Positions 1 through 8,200 of a stretch of DNA of 25,029 bases are shown here, piece by piece. Under the pieces are notes generated by a model. That model saw only the letters and a program-made list of their open reading frames with translations. It was not told where the DNA came from and did no database searches. The position numbers were made by a program, and so were the translations under genes. Positions within the stretch are counted from its first letter, which is position 1. Every line of letters starts with the position of its first letter. This stretch comes from Noviherbaspirillum sp. Lineage in GTDB: Bacteria > Pseudomonadota > Gammaproteobacteria > Burkholderiales > Burkholderiaceae. The stretch spans positions 1 to 25,029 of the forward strand of contig JAQGLQ010000520.1 in NCBI GenBank assembly GCA_028292785.1. Reading direction: 5' to 3'.

Positions 1-81
1 GAAGGCGCGCACCGGCGAATTGACGCCGCCGGGCGTGCTGATCTGCGCACGCGCGAAGAGTGTGTCGTTTTTGGAAGTCAT
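1..81 (-). CDS. hemL: Glutamate-1-semialdehyde 2,1-aminomutase, N-terminal fragment (cut by window edge)
   Basis: Only the first 27 codons are inside the window; the gene runs off the left edge. From the ATG at 81-79 the reading is MTSKNDTLFARAQISTPGGV followed by NSPVRAF. The PGGVNSPVRAF stretch is the hallmark N-terminus of HemL, the PLP-dependent cytoplasmic enzyme that converts glutamate-1-semialdehyde to 5-aminolevulinate in the C5 route to heme. It lies 19 bases downstream of the thiD-like gene on the same strand and is probably co-transcribed with it. No good ribosome binding site is visible before the ATG. The active-site lysine lies outside the window, so integrity cannot be judged. 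Confidence 0.9.
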   Translation of the reverse strand, partial: MTSKNDTLFARAQISTPGGVNSPVRAF

Positions 82-100
82 TCGGAAACCCGGAAAAGAA

Positions 101-931
101 TTATTGGTCGGAGTCGAGGCCCGCTTCACGCGCCCAGAAATAGCGGTCGGGCGTCAGTTTGCCCATGCCGAGGCGAAGCGCGCCGGAAAGCGCCGCGTGG
201 GTGAACTCCTGCGCTTCGAGCACTGCTTCCGGCACTTCGAGTCCGTTGGCGAGCATTGCCGCGATCGTTGCGGACAAGGTACTGCCGGCGCCGCTGAACG
301 ATCCTGGCAACCGTTGCCATGCGTCCTCGCGCACGAGGCCGCTTTCATCAAACAAGGCATTGTTGACATCATGGACATCGCCCGGCATTCCCGTCACGAA
401 TACATATTCGCATCCCATGTCGATGAGGCGCATCGCGTCGGCGGCGGTGGTGTCGTCGTTCGACGGGTCGCGCCATGTTTCGGCAAGCCGCGAAAGCTCC
501 ACCGCCGAGGTCAGGAATACGGTGGTCTGCGGCACCAGCAACTCGCGAATCGCGGTCAGCATGTCCTCATTGTCCGATCCCTGATCCGGCATGGCGGACA
601 GGAAGGGGTCGAGTATCAGCGGAATGTCGGGATAGTCGGAGACAATTTCGGCAATCACCGAAATATTCTCGATGCTGCCGACGGCGCCGACCTTGAACGC
701 CGCGACCGGCATGTCCTCCAGAACTACGCGAGCCTGGTCGGATACCCAGTCCGCATCGATGACCTGCATGTCCTCTATGCGGGCCGTGTCGCCGATGAAA
801 ATGGAGGTGACTACGGATAATCCGTGGCATCCCATCGCCGCAAAAGAAGCGAGGTCGGCCTGAATGCCAATTGCACCGATCGGATCGGTTGCGCCGAATG
901 TCAGAATCGCGGGAGAAGATTGGTTTTGCAC
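101..931 (-). CDS. thiD: ThiD-like hydroxymethylpyrimidine/phosphomethylpyrimidine kinase, divergent active site
   Basis: 276 residues, the usual length of ThiD, a ribokinase-fold kinase that phosphorylates hydroxymethylpyrimidine (HMP) and HMP phosphate in thiamine synthesis. Recognisable parts are GIQADL (22-27), KVGAVGS (80-86), LDP (107-109) and GAGSTLSA (214-221), the anion-hole region near the C-terminus. Several signature positions are changed. The usual AGSDxxGGAG reads GATDPIGAIG (13-22), TPN reads TSA (141-143), and the catalytic Cys of ThiD (Asp in other ribokinase-fold kinases) is Ser217. The start is GTG at 931-929; no clear ribosome binding site is seen. It is followed by hemL after 19 bases and diverges from the rubredoxin gene. 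It could be a bona fide but unusual ThiD or a paralogue with another substrate; family membership is more certain than activity. Confidence 0.8.
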   Translation of the reverse strand: MQNQSSPAILTFGATDPIGAIGIQADLASFAAMGCHGLSVVTSIFIGDTARIEDMQVIDADWVSDQARVVLEDMPVAAFKVGAVGSIENISVIAEIVSDYPDIPLILDPFLSAMPDQGSDNEDMLTAIRELLVPQTTVFLTSAVELSRLAETWRDPSNDDTTAADAMRLIDMGCEYVFVTGMPGDVHDVNNALFDESGLVREDAWQRLPGSFSGAGSTLSATIAAMLANGLEVPEAVLEAQEFTHAALSGALRLGMGKLTPDRYFWAREAGLDSDQ

Positions 932-988
932 GGCGGGTAGATTAAGATAGCTGACTTTGCATTTTACTTGATTGAAGGGCAGTCAACT

Positions 989-1183
989 GTGAGTAATAAC
1001 GAAACTACAATTCAGGAATTCAAGACTTGGATGTGCCTCATCTGCGGATGGGTATACGATGAGGAGGCAGGTCTGCCGGAAGACGGAATCGCGCCGGGCA
1101 CCCGCTGGGACGATGTGCCGATGAACTGGACCTGTCCGGAATGCGGCGCGCGCAAGGAAGACTTTGAAATGGTCGTTATCTGA
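989..1183 (+). CDS. Rubredoxin
   Basis: 64 residues from a GTG start. It is a small iron protein that carries one electron through an Fe(Cys)4 centre, probably in the cytoplasm. The two metal knuckles are CLICG (Cys16, Cys19) and CPECG (Cys49, Cys52). The aromatic core typical of rubredoxins is present (Trp14, Tyr23, Trp40, Trp47), and the C-terminus has KEDFEMV. I chose GTG 989 because GAAGGG at 973-978 is a well-placed ribosome binding site. A TTG seven codons upstream (968) is open in frame but overlaps the region of that site. The gene is divergent from thiD and lies 179 bases before pilG. Its electron partner is not evident here. Confidence 0.9.
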   Translation: MSNNETTIQEFKTWMCLICGWVYDEEAGLPEDGIAPGTRWDDVPMNWTCPECGARKEDFEMVVI

Positions 1184-1307
1184 CTTTCAACATGATACGT
1201 CCCTGAAGGACCATGTCATTTCTGTTAGTGCCATAGAGGCGTTAGCTAAACGATCACGGAAAAACCACGCTGGCTGACGAATGCGTATTTAGTTGTTCCA
1301 AAGCATC

Positions 1308-1337
1308 TTGCTTTTTGTAATAGTTGCGCCGTATATT
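1308..1337 (+). promoter_or_regulatory. Possible sigma-70 promoter for the pilG cluster
   Basis: TTGCTT (1308-1313) and TATATT (1332-1337) are separated by 18 bases, and transcription would begin about 20 bases before the pilG ATG at 1363. It sits at the end of the 179-base gap between the rubredoxin gene and pilG, where a cluster promoter is expected. The gap also contains the short palindrome TTAGCTAA. Judged by eye only. Confidence 0.35.
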
Positions 1338-1362
1338 GGACGCTCTTTAAAGAGAACACGCC

Positions 1363-1764
1363 ATGACAACATCAGTGGACAGTGCCAGTCTCAAGATAAT
1401 GGTGATCGACGATAGCAGCACGATTCGTCGCTCCGCCGAGATTTTTCTGGGTCAGGCCGGATACCAGGTCGTCCTTGCCGAAGATGGTTTCGATGCGCTG
1501 GCAAAGATGAACGACTATAAGCCCGCGCTGATTTTCTGCGATATCCTCATGCCGAGACTGGACGGCTATCAGACGTGCGCGCTCATCAAGAAGAGCACAA
1601 GGTTCAATACTACTCCCGTCATCATGTTGTCGTCGAAGGATGGACTGTTCGATCGCGCACGCGGTGCGATGGTCGGATCGGATGCATATCTCACCAAACC
1701 ATTTACCAAAGACAGCCTGCTCAAGACGGTACGCGAGCATACGGCTCATGTGCTTCCGGCGTAA
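1363..1764 (+). CDS. pilG: Type IV pilus response regulator PilG (CheY-like)
   Basis: 133 residues forming a single receiver domain with no output domain. Visible features are the acidic pair Asp16-Asp17, the phospho-acceptor Asp60 in FCDILMP, the switch Ser90/Ser91 and the conserved Lys112 in TKPF. In the Pil-Chp pathway PilG is phosphorylated by the ChpA kinase; in Pseudomonas it promotes pilus extension and cAMP signalling. It is the first gene of the plus-strand cluster, with an AAAGAGA element before the ATG and a candidate promoter upstream. Assignment as PilG rather than another CheY relies on position: it is first, followed by a second receiver gene (pilH), a CheW-like gene, a receptor gene and chpA. 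Confidence 0.9.
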   Translation: MTTSVDSASLKIMVIDDSSTIRRSAEIFLGQAGYQVVLAEDGFDALAKMNDYKPALIFCDILMPRLDGYQTCALIKKSTRFNTTPVIMLSSKDGLFDRARGAMVGSDAYLTKPFTKDSLLKTVREHTAHVLPA

Positions 1765-1781
1765 TTTTCCAAAGGTTCAAG

Positions 1782-2147
1782 ATGGCCATACAAAAAGTGC
1801 TTGTAGTCGATGATTCGCCCACCGAGCGCTATTTCCTGACCGATATCCTGATCAAGAATGGATACTCGGTGTCGACCGCTGAAAATGGCGAAGAAGCTTT
1901 GCTTAAGATAAAGGCGGACAGACCCCACCTGATCCTGATGGATGTGGTCATGCCGGGGCAAAACGGATTCCAGGTGACGCGTTCGATAGCGCGCGATCCG
2001 GCCACGGAGAATGTCCCCATCATTATCTGCACCAGCAAGGGGCAGGAAACCGACCGCATCTGGGGTTTGCGTCAGGGCGCGCGCGACTACATCGTGAAGC
2101 CGGTGGACCCTCAGGAACTGCTGGCGAAGATCAGCGCGCTCGGATAA
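1782..2147 (+). CDS. pilH: Type IV pilus response regulator PilH (CheY-like)
   Basis: 121 residues, a stand-alone receiver domain. Asp10-Asp11 form the acidic pocket, Asp54 in LMDVVMPG is the phospho-acceptor, and Lys106 in VKPVDP is the conserved lysine. In characterised Pil-Chp systems PilH is the second target of ChpA, linked to pilus retraction or acting as a phosphate sink that dampens PilG output. The ATG at 1782 is chosen because AAAGG (1771-1775) lies 6 bases before it and the protein then begins directly with the first beta strand. The frame is open further upstream, but that part overlaps pilG and is not receiver-like. It starts 17 bases after pilG. Confidence 0.92.
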   Translation: MAIQKVLVVDDSPTERYFLTDILIKNGYSVSTAENGEEALLKIKADRPHLILMDVVMPGQNGFQVTRSIARDPATENVPIIICTSKGQETDRIWGLRQGARDYIVKPVDPQELLAKISALG

Positions 2148-2156
2148 GAGACCTCC

Positions 2157-2732
2157 ATGAACGATCACGATTCGGATCTTGCCTCGGATGCAGTAATCAC
2201 CAAACCCGACCGAGGTGCGCGCCGAACGCGACTGCGAGAATTCCAGGCCCAGCTGGTGGAGCGGATGCAGGCTGCGCGCAGCGGCGAGCAACAGCATGCC
2301 AGCCAGCTTGGCGTCGTGATCGGACAAATGCGCTGGCTGCTAAACCTGCAGGAAGCAGGCGAAATCATGTCGGTCGGCGCGATCACGAAAGTACCGCTGA
2401 CACAAGCCTGGTTTCTCGGCCTTACGACCAATCGGGGCAACCTGATCAGCGTCATCGACTTTGCTGCATACCTGGGCGGGCCGCCGACGCATATCGACAA
2501 GGAATCCCGCATCGTATCCTTTGCGCCGGCGCTGTCATTCAATAGCGGTTTGCTGGTATCGCGGATCATGGGTCTGCGGAACATGTCCATTATGGAGCTG
2601 CAGCCCATGCCGCAAGATCCCTCCCCGCCGTGGTCGCGCAATCGTTATGTCGATCAGGATGCCCAGGTCTGGACCGAATTGAGCTTGTCGACGATTATTC
2701 AAGATCCGCAATTTTTGCACGTCGGTTTATGA
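2157..2732 (+). CDS. pilI: PilI, CheW-like coupling protein of the pilus chemosensory system
   Basis: 191 residues. PilI is expected to bridge the receptor PilJ and the kinase ChpA at the inner membrane. A CheW-type beta-barrel fold is suggested from about residue 50 onward, with the typical GLTTNRGNLISVIDFAAYLG stretch (a CheW-like GLxxxRGxxxxVxDLxxxLG pattern). The first 50 residues are charged and likely flexible or helical. It starts 9 bases after the pilH stop, so coupled translation is likely. The sequence is divergent from enteric CheW, and the identification depends on both this motif and the position between pilH and pilJ. A weak promoter-like element for pilJ overlaps its 3-prime end. 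Confidence 0.88.
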   Translation: MNDHDSDLASDAVITKPDRGARRTRLREFQAQLVERMQAARSGEQQHASQLGVVIGQMRWLLNLQEAGEIMSVGAITKVPLTQAWFLGLTTNRGNLISVIDFAAYLGGPPTHIDKESRIVSFAPALSFNSGLLVSRIMGLRNMSIMELQPMPQDPSPPWSRNRYVDQDAQVWTELSLSTIIQDPQFLHVGL

Positions 2733-2742
2733 GCCGTAACAT
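2715..2742 (+). promoter_or_regulatory. Weak promoter-like element before pilJ
   Basis: TTGCAC (2715-2720) and TAACAT (2737-2742) are spaced by 16 bases across the end of pilI. Transcription from here would give a short leader carrying the AGGAGAG site of pilJ. The match to consensus is partial, so this is only a candidate internal promoter. Confidence 0.2.
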
Positions 2743-2786
2743 TCTGTGCGGGTATTAAATCGTTATCAGATTTAGGAGAGTCAGTA

Positions 2787-5138
2787 ATGGCGTTTACAGT
2801 TCCGTTCCTTTCCAGGGAAAAGAAAAATGAGCCTGCCGAGGATGGGCGCGCAGCCAGCCATGAACCCGCAGCGCCCGATATGTCAGCCGACGCCACCAAC
2901 GCAACCCGGCGCATCATCGAGGCTGTCGAAAAGGCGAAGGCCGAGGTCATGTCGCCTCACGCCGGCATCATGGGGCGTGCCAGCCTGCCTCCGAACTCCA
3001 ATCTGAATGCGACATTCATCGGCGATGCGCTTGAAAAGGGCGGCGATATCCGGCTGCCCCTCATTGGTCATCTGCCCTTGCAGCGCCAGGTCCGGACTCT
3101 GCTGGGCGTATTCGGTGCGGCGAGCCTCTTGGGCGTTGCCGGCGTATGGCTGAATTCGAGCCATTCCATTCTCGCTTCCACCCAGACCCAGATTGCCGGT
3201 GACGCCCTGATGCACTCACAGCGTATCGGTAAGGCAGCGCCAAACGCCATTCAGGGCAACCTGGAGGCGTTCAAGCAGCTCGAGGAAAGTCGAACGGAAT
3301 TCAACCGCGACCTCTCGGTGCTGCTCAATGGCGGTGAATACCAGGGTCGTGAAATCGATCCGCCCAAAGCGGACATGAAGCCTGTCCTGGATCAAACCCA
3401 GAAATTGTGGACGAATTCGAACAAGGCCGCCGACACGATACTGAAGCTGAAAAAGGAATTGACCGGTTTTGGCGCCACGCTGCAGAAACTCAATTCGATG
3501 TCGCCGGCGCTGCTCGAGGTGACCGAACAGGTCGCGGCCCTCAAGGCGCAGGCCGGCGCATCGGCGCGCGAAATCTCGGCCGCCGGTCAGCTGGTGATGC
3601 TGACACAGCGCCTGGGACGTAGCGCGAACGAGTTCCTCACCTCCGAAGGCGTGAACCCCGAAACCGCCTTCCTGCTCGGCAAGGACACCAATACTTTCCG
3701 TGATATCACGGAAGGCTTCCTGAAGGGTAGCGAGGTGCTCCGGCTGACGGCGACCAAGGACGCGGACACCCGCGAAAAACTGCTTGAACTGCAAACGGTC
3801 TTCGGCCAATACCAGCAGTCGGTCGCCGACATCCTCGGCAACCTGCAGAATTTCGTTGCTGCGAAGCAGTCGGAACAGCTCGTGTTCGCCGAGAACGAAA
3901 CGCTCAAACAGCACCTGACCGACCTGCAGAAAATATATAGGGGTGAGGAAGATTCGATCACTTGGCCATTGCTGCTGATGATCGGAAGCGCGATCGCAGC
4001 GCTGTTGTCTGCGGTCGGCATCGCGCTGGTGCTCCTGCAGGACAGCCGTAACCGTACCAAGGATGCCGTCTTGCGACGCGAGGAAGCGGAAGCGCAGCGC
4101 TTGCAGGCGCAGAAGCAGGAAGAACAGGCCAAAGCGGCCAACGACCAGAATCAGGCCGCGATTTTGCGCCTGATGAACGAATTGCAGGAAGTGGCAGACG
4201 GCGACCTGACGGTACAGGCCACGGTGTCCGAAGACATCACGGGCGCGATCGCGGACTCGGTCAACTACACGGTGGAAGAGCTGCGCGGCCTAGTGGGACG
4301 AGTGACGAAAACCGCCGAGCAGGTCACCTCCGCATCCAACCAGGCACAGAGCATTTCGGATGAGCTGCTGCTCGCTTCGCGCAAGCAGTCTCGCGAGATT
4401 CAGGAAACTGGCCAGGCGGTGCTTGATATGGCGGTGCAGATCACCGACGTGTCGAAGTCGGCGAACGAATCGGCCGAGGTTGCGCGCCAATCGGTGTCCG
4501 CTGCGGAACAGGGCGCAAAAGCGGTGGAAGACGCGATCAAGGGCATGAACGAGATTCGCGAACAGATCCAGGAAACCTCCAAGCGGATCAAGCGTCTGGG
4601 CGAATCCTCGCAGGAGATCGGGGAAATCACCGAACTGATTTCCGACATTACCGAGCAGACCAACGTGCTGGCGCTGAATGCGGCGATCCAGGCGGCATCG
4701 GCGGGCGAGGCAGGGCGCGGCTTCTCGGTGGTGGCGGAAGAGGTGCAACGGCTCGCGGAGCGGTCCGGCGAGGCGACCAAGCAGATCGGCGCGCTGGTGC
4801 GGACGATTCAGACGGACACCCACGATGCGGTCGCGGCGATGGAAAAATCGACGCAGGGTGTGGTTGAAGGCGCCAGGCTTTCCGACGCCGCCGGCGCGGC
4901 GCTGTCGGATATTCGTCGGGTATCGAACCAGCTGGCGGAGCTGATTCAGGCCATTTCATCGGCGACGGAACAGCAGGCTACCTCGGCCAACGGTGTCGCG
5001 CGGAATATTCAGAACATCCTTACCGTTACCGAACAGACGAAAGAAGGCACCCAGCAGACGGCACAGTCCATTCGCGAACTGTCGAAGCTCGCTGAAGAAC
5101 TCAAGAGTTCGGTGTCGCGTTTCCGCGTGACGGCCTGA
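2787..5138 (+). CDS. pilJ: PilJ, methyl-accepting receptor of the type IV pilus chemosensory system
   Basis: 783 residues. An N-terminal cytoplasmic, charged and Pro/Ala-rich stretch (1-100) is followed by a first membrane helix (about 103-122), a long helical periplasmic region (about 123-390), a second membrane helix (about 393-417), a HAMP-like linker with a coiled coil, and a methyl-accepting signalling domain. The signalling hairpin tip is centred on [19 protein letters not shown] (about 623-641), followed by [11 protein letters not shown]. PilJ senses pilus- or surface-derived signals and controls ChpA through PilI. AGGAGAG at 2774-2780 is a strong ribosome binding site 6 bases before the ATG. 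The Pseudomonas protein is about 680 residues as I recall it; the extra length here is mainly before the first membrane helix. chpA follows after 98 bases. Confidence 0.93.
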   Translation: MAFTVPFLSREKKNEPAEDGRAASHEPAAPDMSADATNATRRIIEAVEKAKAEVMSPHAGIMGRASLPPNSNLNATFIGDALEKGGDIRLPLIGHLPLQRQVRTLLGVFGAASLLGVAGVWLNSSHSILASTQTQIAGDALMHSQRIGKAAPNAIQGNLEAFKQLEESRTEFNRDLSVLLNGGEYQGREIDPPKADMKPVLDQTQKLWTNSNKAADTILKLKKELTGFGATLQKLNSMSPALLEVTEQVAALKAQAGASAREISAAGQLVMLTQRLGRSANEFLTSEGVNPETAFLLGKDTNTFRDITEGFLKGSEVLRLTATKDADTREKLLELQTVFGQYQQSVADILGNLQNFVAAKQSEQLVFAENETLKQHLTDLQKIYRGEEDSITWPLLLMIGSAIAALLSAVGIALVLLQDSRNRTKDAVLRREEAEAQRLQAQKQEEQAKAANDQNQAAILRLMNELQEVADGDLTVQATVSEDITGAIADSVNYTVEELRGLVGRVTKTAEQVTSASNQAQSISDELLLASRKQSREIQETGQAVLDMAVQITDVSKSANESAEVARQSVSAAEQGAKAVEDAIKGMNEIREQIQETSKRIKRLGESSQEIGEITELISDITEQTNVLALNAAIQAASAGEAGRGFSVVAEEVQRLAERSGEATKQIGALVRTIQTDTHDAVAAMEKSTQGVVEGARLSDAAGAALSDIRRVSNQLAELIQAISSATEQQATSANGVARNIQNILTVTEQTKEGTQQTAQSIRELSKLAEELKSSVSRFRVTA

Positions 5139-5182
5139 TCAACGTTCTCGAGGCCCGGGCTGTTTGCGGCCATTAGCGATAC

Positions 5183-5216
5183 GCGGCGATAGATCATTGG
5201 GACCATCTATCGCCGC
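5183..5216 (+). promoter_or_regulatory. 12-bp perfect stem-loop between pilJ and chpA
   Basis: GCGGCGATAGAT (5183-5194) and ATCTATCGCCGC (5205-5216) are perfect inverted repeats with a 10-base loop, lying 20 bases before the chpA ATG. No T-run follows, so it is not a standard intrinsic terminator. It could be an mRNA processing or stabilising hairpin, or limit chpA expression relative to pilJ. The structure is directly visible; its role is inference. Confidence 0.6.
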
Positions 5217-5236
5217 CCGACCCCCATGAGGCAGTC

Positions 5237-8200
5237 ATGACCAGCCCTACTTCCACCTTTTCTCCAGGCGATCAACATTACTTCGACACAGGACCGCTTT
5301 CCTGGGTGATAGGTGAAATCCGCGAAGCGCTCAATCGTTCAAAAGCGGCGCTGCGAGAATCAGTCGCGCAGGATGACGACTCGCGAGTCACAACATTGCG
5401 GCATGCGAAGAGCTATCTTCATCAGGCCCATGGAGCATTGCAAATCGTCGATGTCGACGGCGTCGCCATCATTACCGAGACCGTTGAAGATCTTCTCGAT
5501 CGAATCGATTCCGGACAGATCGGGCTGACGGAAAGCCTTGTATCGGCGGTCGAGCATGGCTACCAGGCGCTCGCCGAATATCTGGAAGAGCTGTTGTCGG
5601 GCGCGCCGCACCAGCCTGTCCGTCTTTTCCCGTATTACCGCGCGCTGCTTGAAGCGCGGGGCGCGGAGCGCATTCATCCGGCGGATCTGTTTTTCCCCAA
5701 CCTTTCCATCCGGCCGCAGTTTCCCGTTTCCGAAGCGTCCGCAGCGTCCGCAACGCAACCCGGTGATTACGTCGTCCTGCGGCAGCGCTTCGAACGGGCG
5801 CTGCTGCCATTCCTGAAAAGCAGCAATCCCGAGGCGGAAAAGGCGAACGCCGCCGTCATGCGCGATCTGATCCACGAAATAGAACGCAAGCAAGGCAATC
5901 ATCAGTCGCGTGGATTCTGGTGGGTGATGCACGGCTTCGCGGAAGCCGTGGCGGCCGGCCAGATCCGCAACGAGATCTACGTCAAACAGGTTTTTGCACG
6001 CATCAATCTGCAGATGCGCCGCCTCAGCCAGGGCTCCTCGAGCATTGCGGAAAGGCTGTTGCGCGATGCCCTGTTCTTCATTGCGCAGGCTGCGCACACG
6101 TCACCCCTGGCACGCCAGATCCGGAGTGTGTACCAGCTGGATGGCCTGGTGCCCGAAGATTACGAGAAAAAGCGTTACGGGCAAGTCGACACGGACGCGC
6201 TGGCCGCGGCGAAGGAGCGCCTGTCGCATGCCAAGACCATGTGGAACCGCATCGCTGGCGGGGATGTCAGCGTGGCGCATTCCTTCGAGGATGAAATGCA
6301 TGGCTTGTCCGACGCAGGCGGCAAGCTCAATACCCCGTCGTTCGCCAAGCTGTTGCGCGAGCTGAGCGGCATAGCGCGGCACGCCGCGCACGCCGGCCCC
6401 GGCGACATCCTGGGCCTCGAGATCGCGACCAGCCTGCTGTTCGTCGAAAATGCGCTCAACCAGATTGGCCATCTGCCGGAAAATTTCGCCGAACGTGCCG
6501 AGTCGATGACCGCGCGCCTGCTGTCGATCGTCGCCGGCGAAAGACCGGTCGATTCGGCCGAATGGCTGAATGAAATGGCGCGCGAAGCGCAACAGCGCCA
6601 GACCATGACGGCCTTGGGCACTGAAATGCAGTCGAGTCTGCGCCAGGTCGAAAAAATGCTGGACGAATATTTCAGGAATCCGTCTCAGCGGTCTGCGCTG
6701 GTTCAGCTGGATCACGTTTTGCATCAGATCGAAGGTGCACTCGCCATTCTCGACCAGGATGATGCGGTGAGCACCGTGCAGCACACCAGAGCCGCGGTAC
6801 AGCGTTTTACCGCGCTGGAATCGGAGGCCGTCCCGGAACAGCAGGATTTCCAGCATGTGGCGCAGAACGTGGGGGCATTAAGCTTCTTCATCGAGTCGCT
6901 GCAACTGAATGGGGAGAATGCAAAAAACCGCTTTTCCTTCGATCAGGAGCGTGGTGTCTTTCATGCGAATCTGATCGAGCCCAAGAGCACGGTGACGGAC
7001 GTGGTCGTCGACGATACGGAACAGGCATCCGTGGAGCAGGAAGGCGAGCCACCTTTTCCCGATCAAGCTGCTGCCCCTTCCACCGTGGAAGAGGAGCTCG
7101 CTCATCATCAGCGCCGATCCGCCGAATTGGCGGCTTTCCTGGTCGAGCAACCGGAAAATTCCGTCCTGCAAGCTCAACTCAAGGAATCGCTCGAAAAAAT
7201 CCGGCTGGACGCGAGGCTGATAGACCATCAGGAGGCAGGCGACCGTGCAAAGACCGGCCTCGATCTGCTGGCGCGTCCCGACTTCGCGGCTTCGCAGAGC
7301 GCATTGGCTGACATCCTGGCCGTGACCGCGACTCCCCAGCCCGCAAGCGAACCGCTGCCGGCGCCCGCAGCAGCCGCGCCCGCCCCGGATACCGACGAAG
7401 CGGCGGATGCTGAACTGCTCGAAATATTTCTGCTCGAAGCCGACGAAGTGCTCGCATGCATTCGCCAAACCCTGCCCGAATCGCGCAATGCACCGCATAG
7501 TCAGGAATGCCTGACCACCCTGCGAAGATCTTTCCATACTCTCAAGGGCAGCGGTCGCATGGTCGGCCTGACTGACCTGGGAGAAGCCGCCTGGAGCATA
7601 GAACAAGTCCTGAACGTGAGACTCTCCGAAGCGAAAGCCGGGGATGCCGATCTTTATGCGCTGCTCGACAAGGCGGCTGACCTGATCGAAGGATGGGTCG
7701 AGGAAATCCGGCGGACAGGCCGATCCGGCGGCACTCCGCATGCGCTGATCGCCGCGGCGGAATGCGTCAAGGCGGGTGAGCCCTTCTTGTATGAGGAGGC
7801 GGAGCCGCTGCGCGTTGAAGAAGTGACTGTTGTGACGGAAGCATCCGCCCTACCATTGGAAGACGAAGCTGAACCTTCCGCGCCTGCCGCCGAAGTCTTC
7901 AGCGCGAACGACGGACTGCCTGAAGAATCACCTGCCGCGGACTTCGATCCCGACACACCGGTTGCGATAAGTGAATCTGCGCTTTCGATCGCGCCGACCT
8001 CATACGACGCAACGGAAGCGGTCAACGAATCCGCTACAGAACCGGTTGCGGCGAATGCCGTGCCTGTTCTGCCCGAGCCTGAAGAAATCGAACTGTCCGG
8101 CGCCGATCCGGTGATATCCCACACGGATGAAATAGCCGCGCCTTCGGAAGAAACAGAGCAGCCCGCCGAGATGCTGGCCTCAAGCCATGGGGACGATGCG

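Noticed and set aside
20..820. Long plus-strand open frame (266 codons) opposite the thiD-like gene
   Set aside because: Its translation has no recognisable motif, and it lies antisense to a clear kinase gene; GC-rich coding DNA often leaves such open frames.
968..988. Upstream TTG start for the rubredoxin
   Set aside because: It would place the GAAGGG ribosome binding site inside the gene; GTG 989 is correctly spaced from that site.
1575..1781. In-frame upstream extension of pilH
   Set aside because: The extra residues overlap pilG and do not resemble a receiver; ATG 1782 has a good ribosome binding site.
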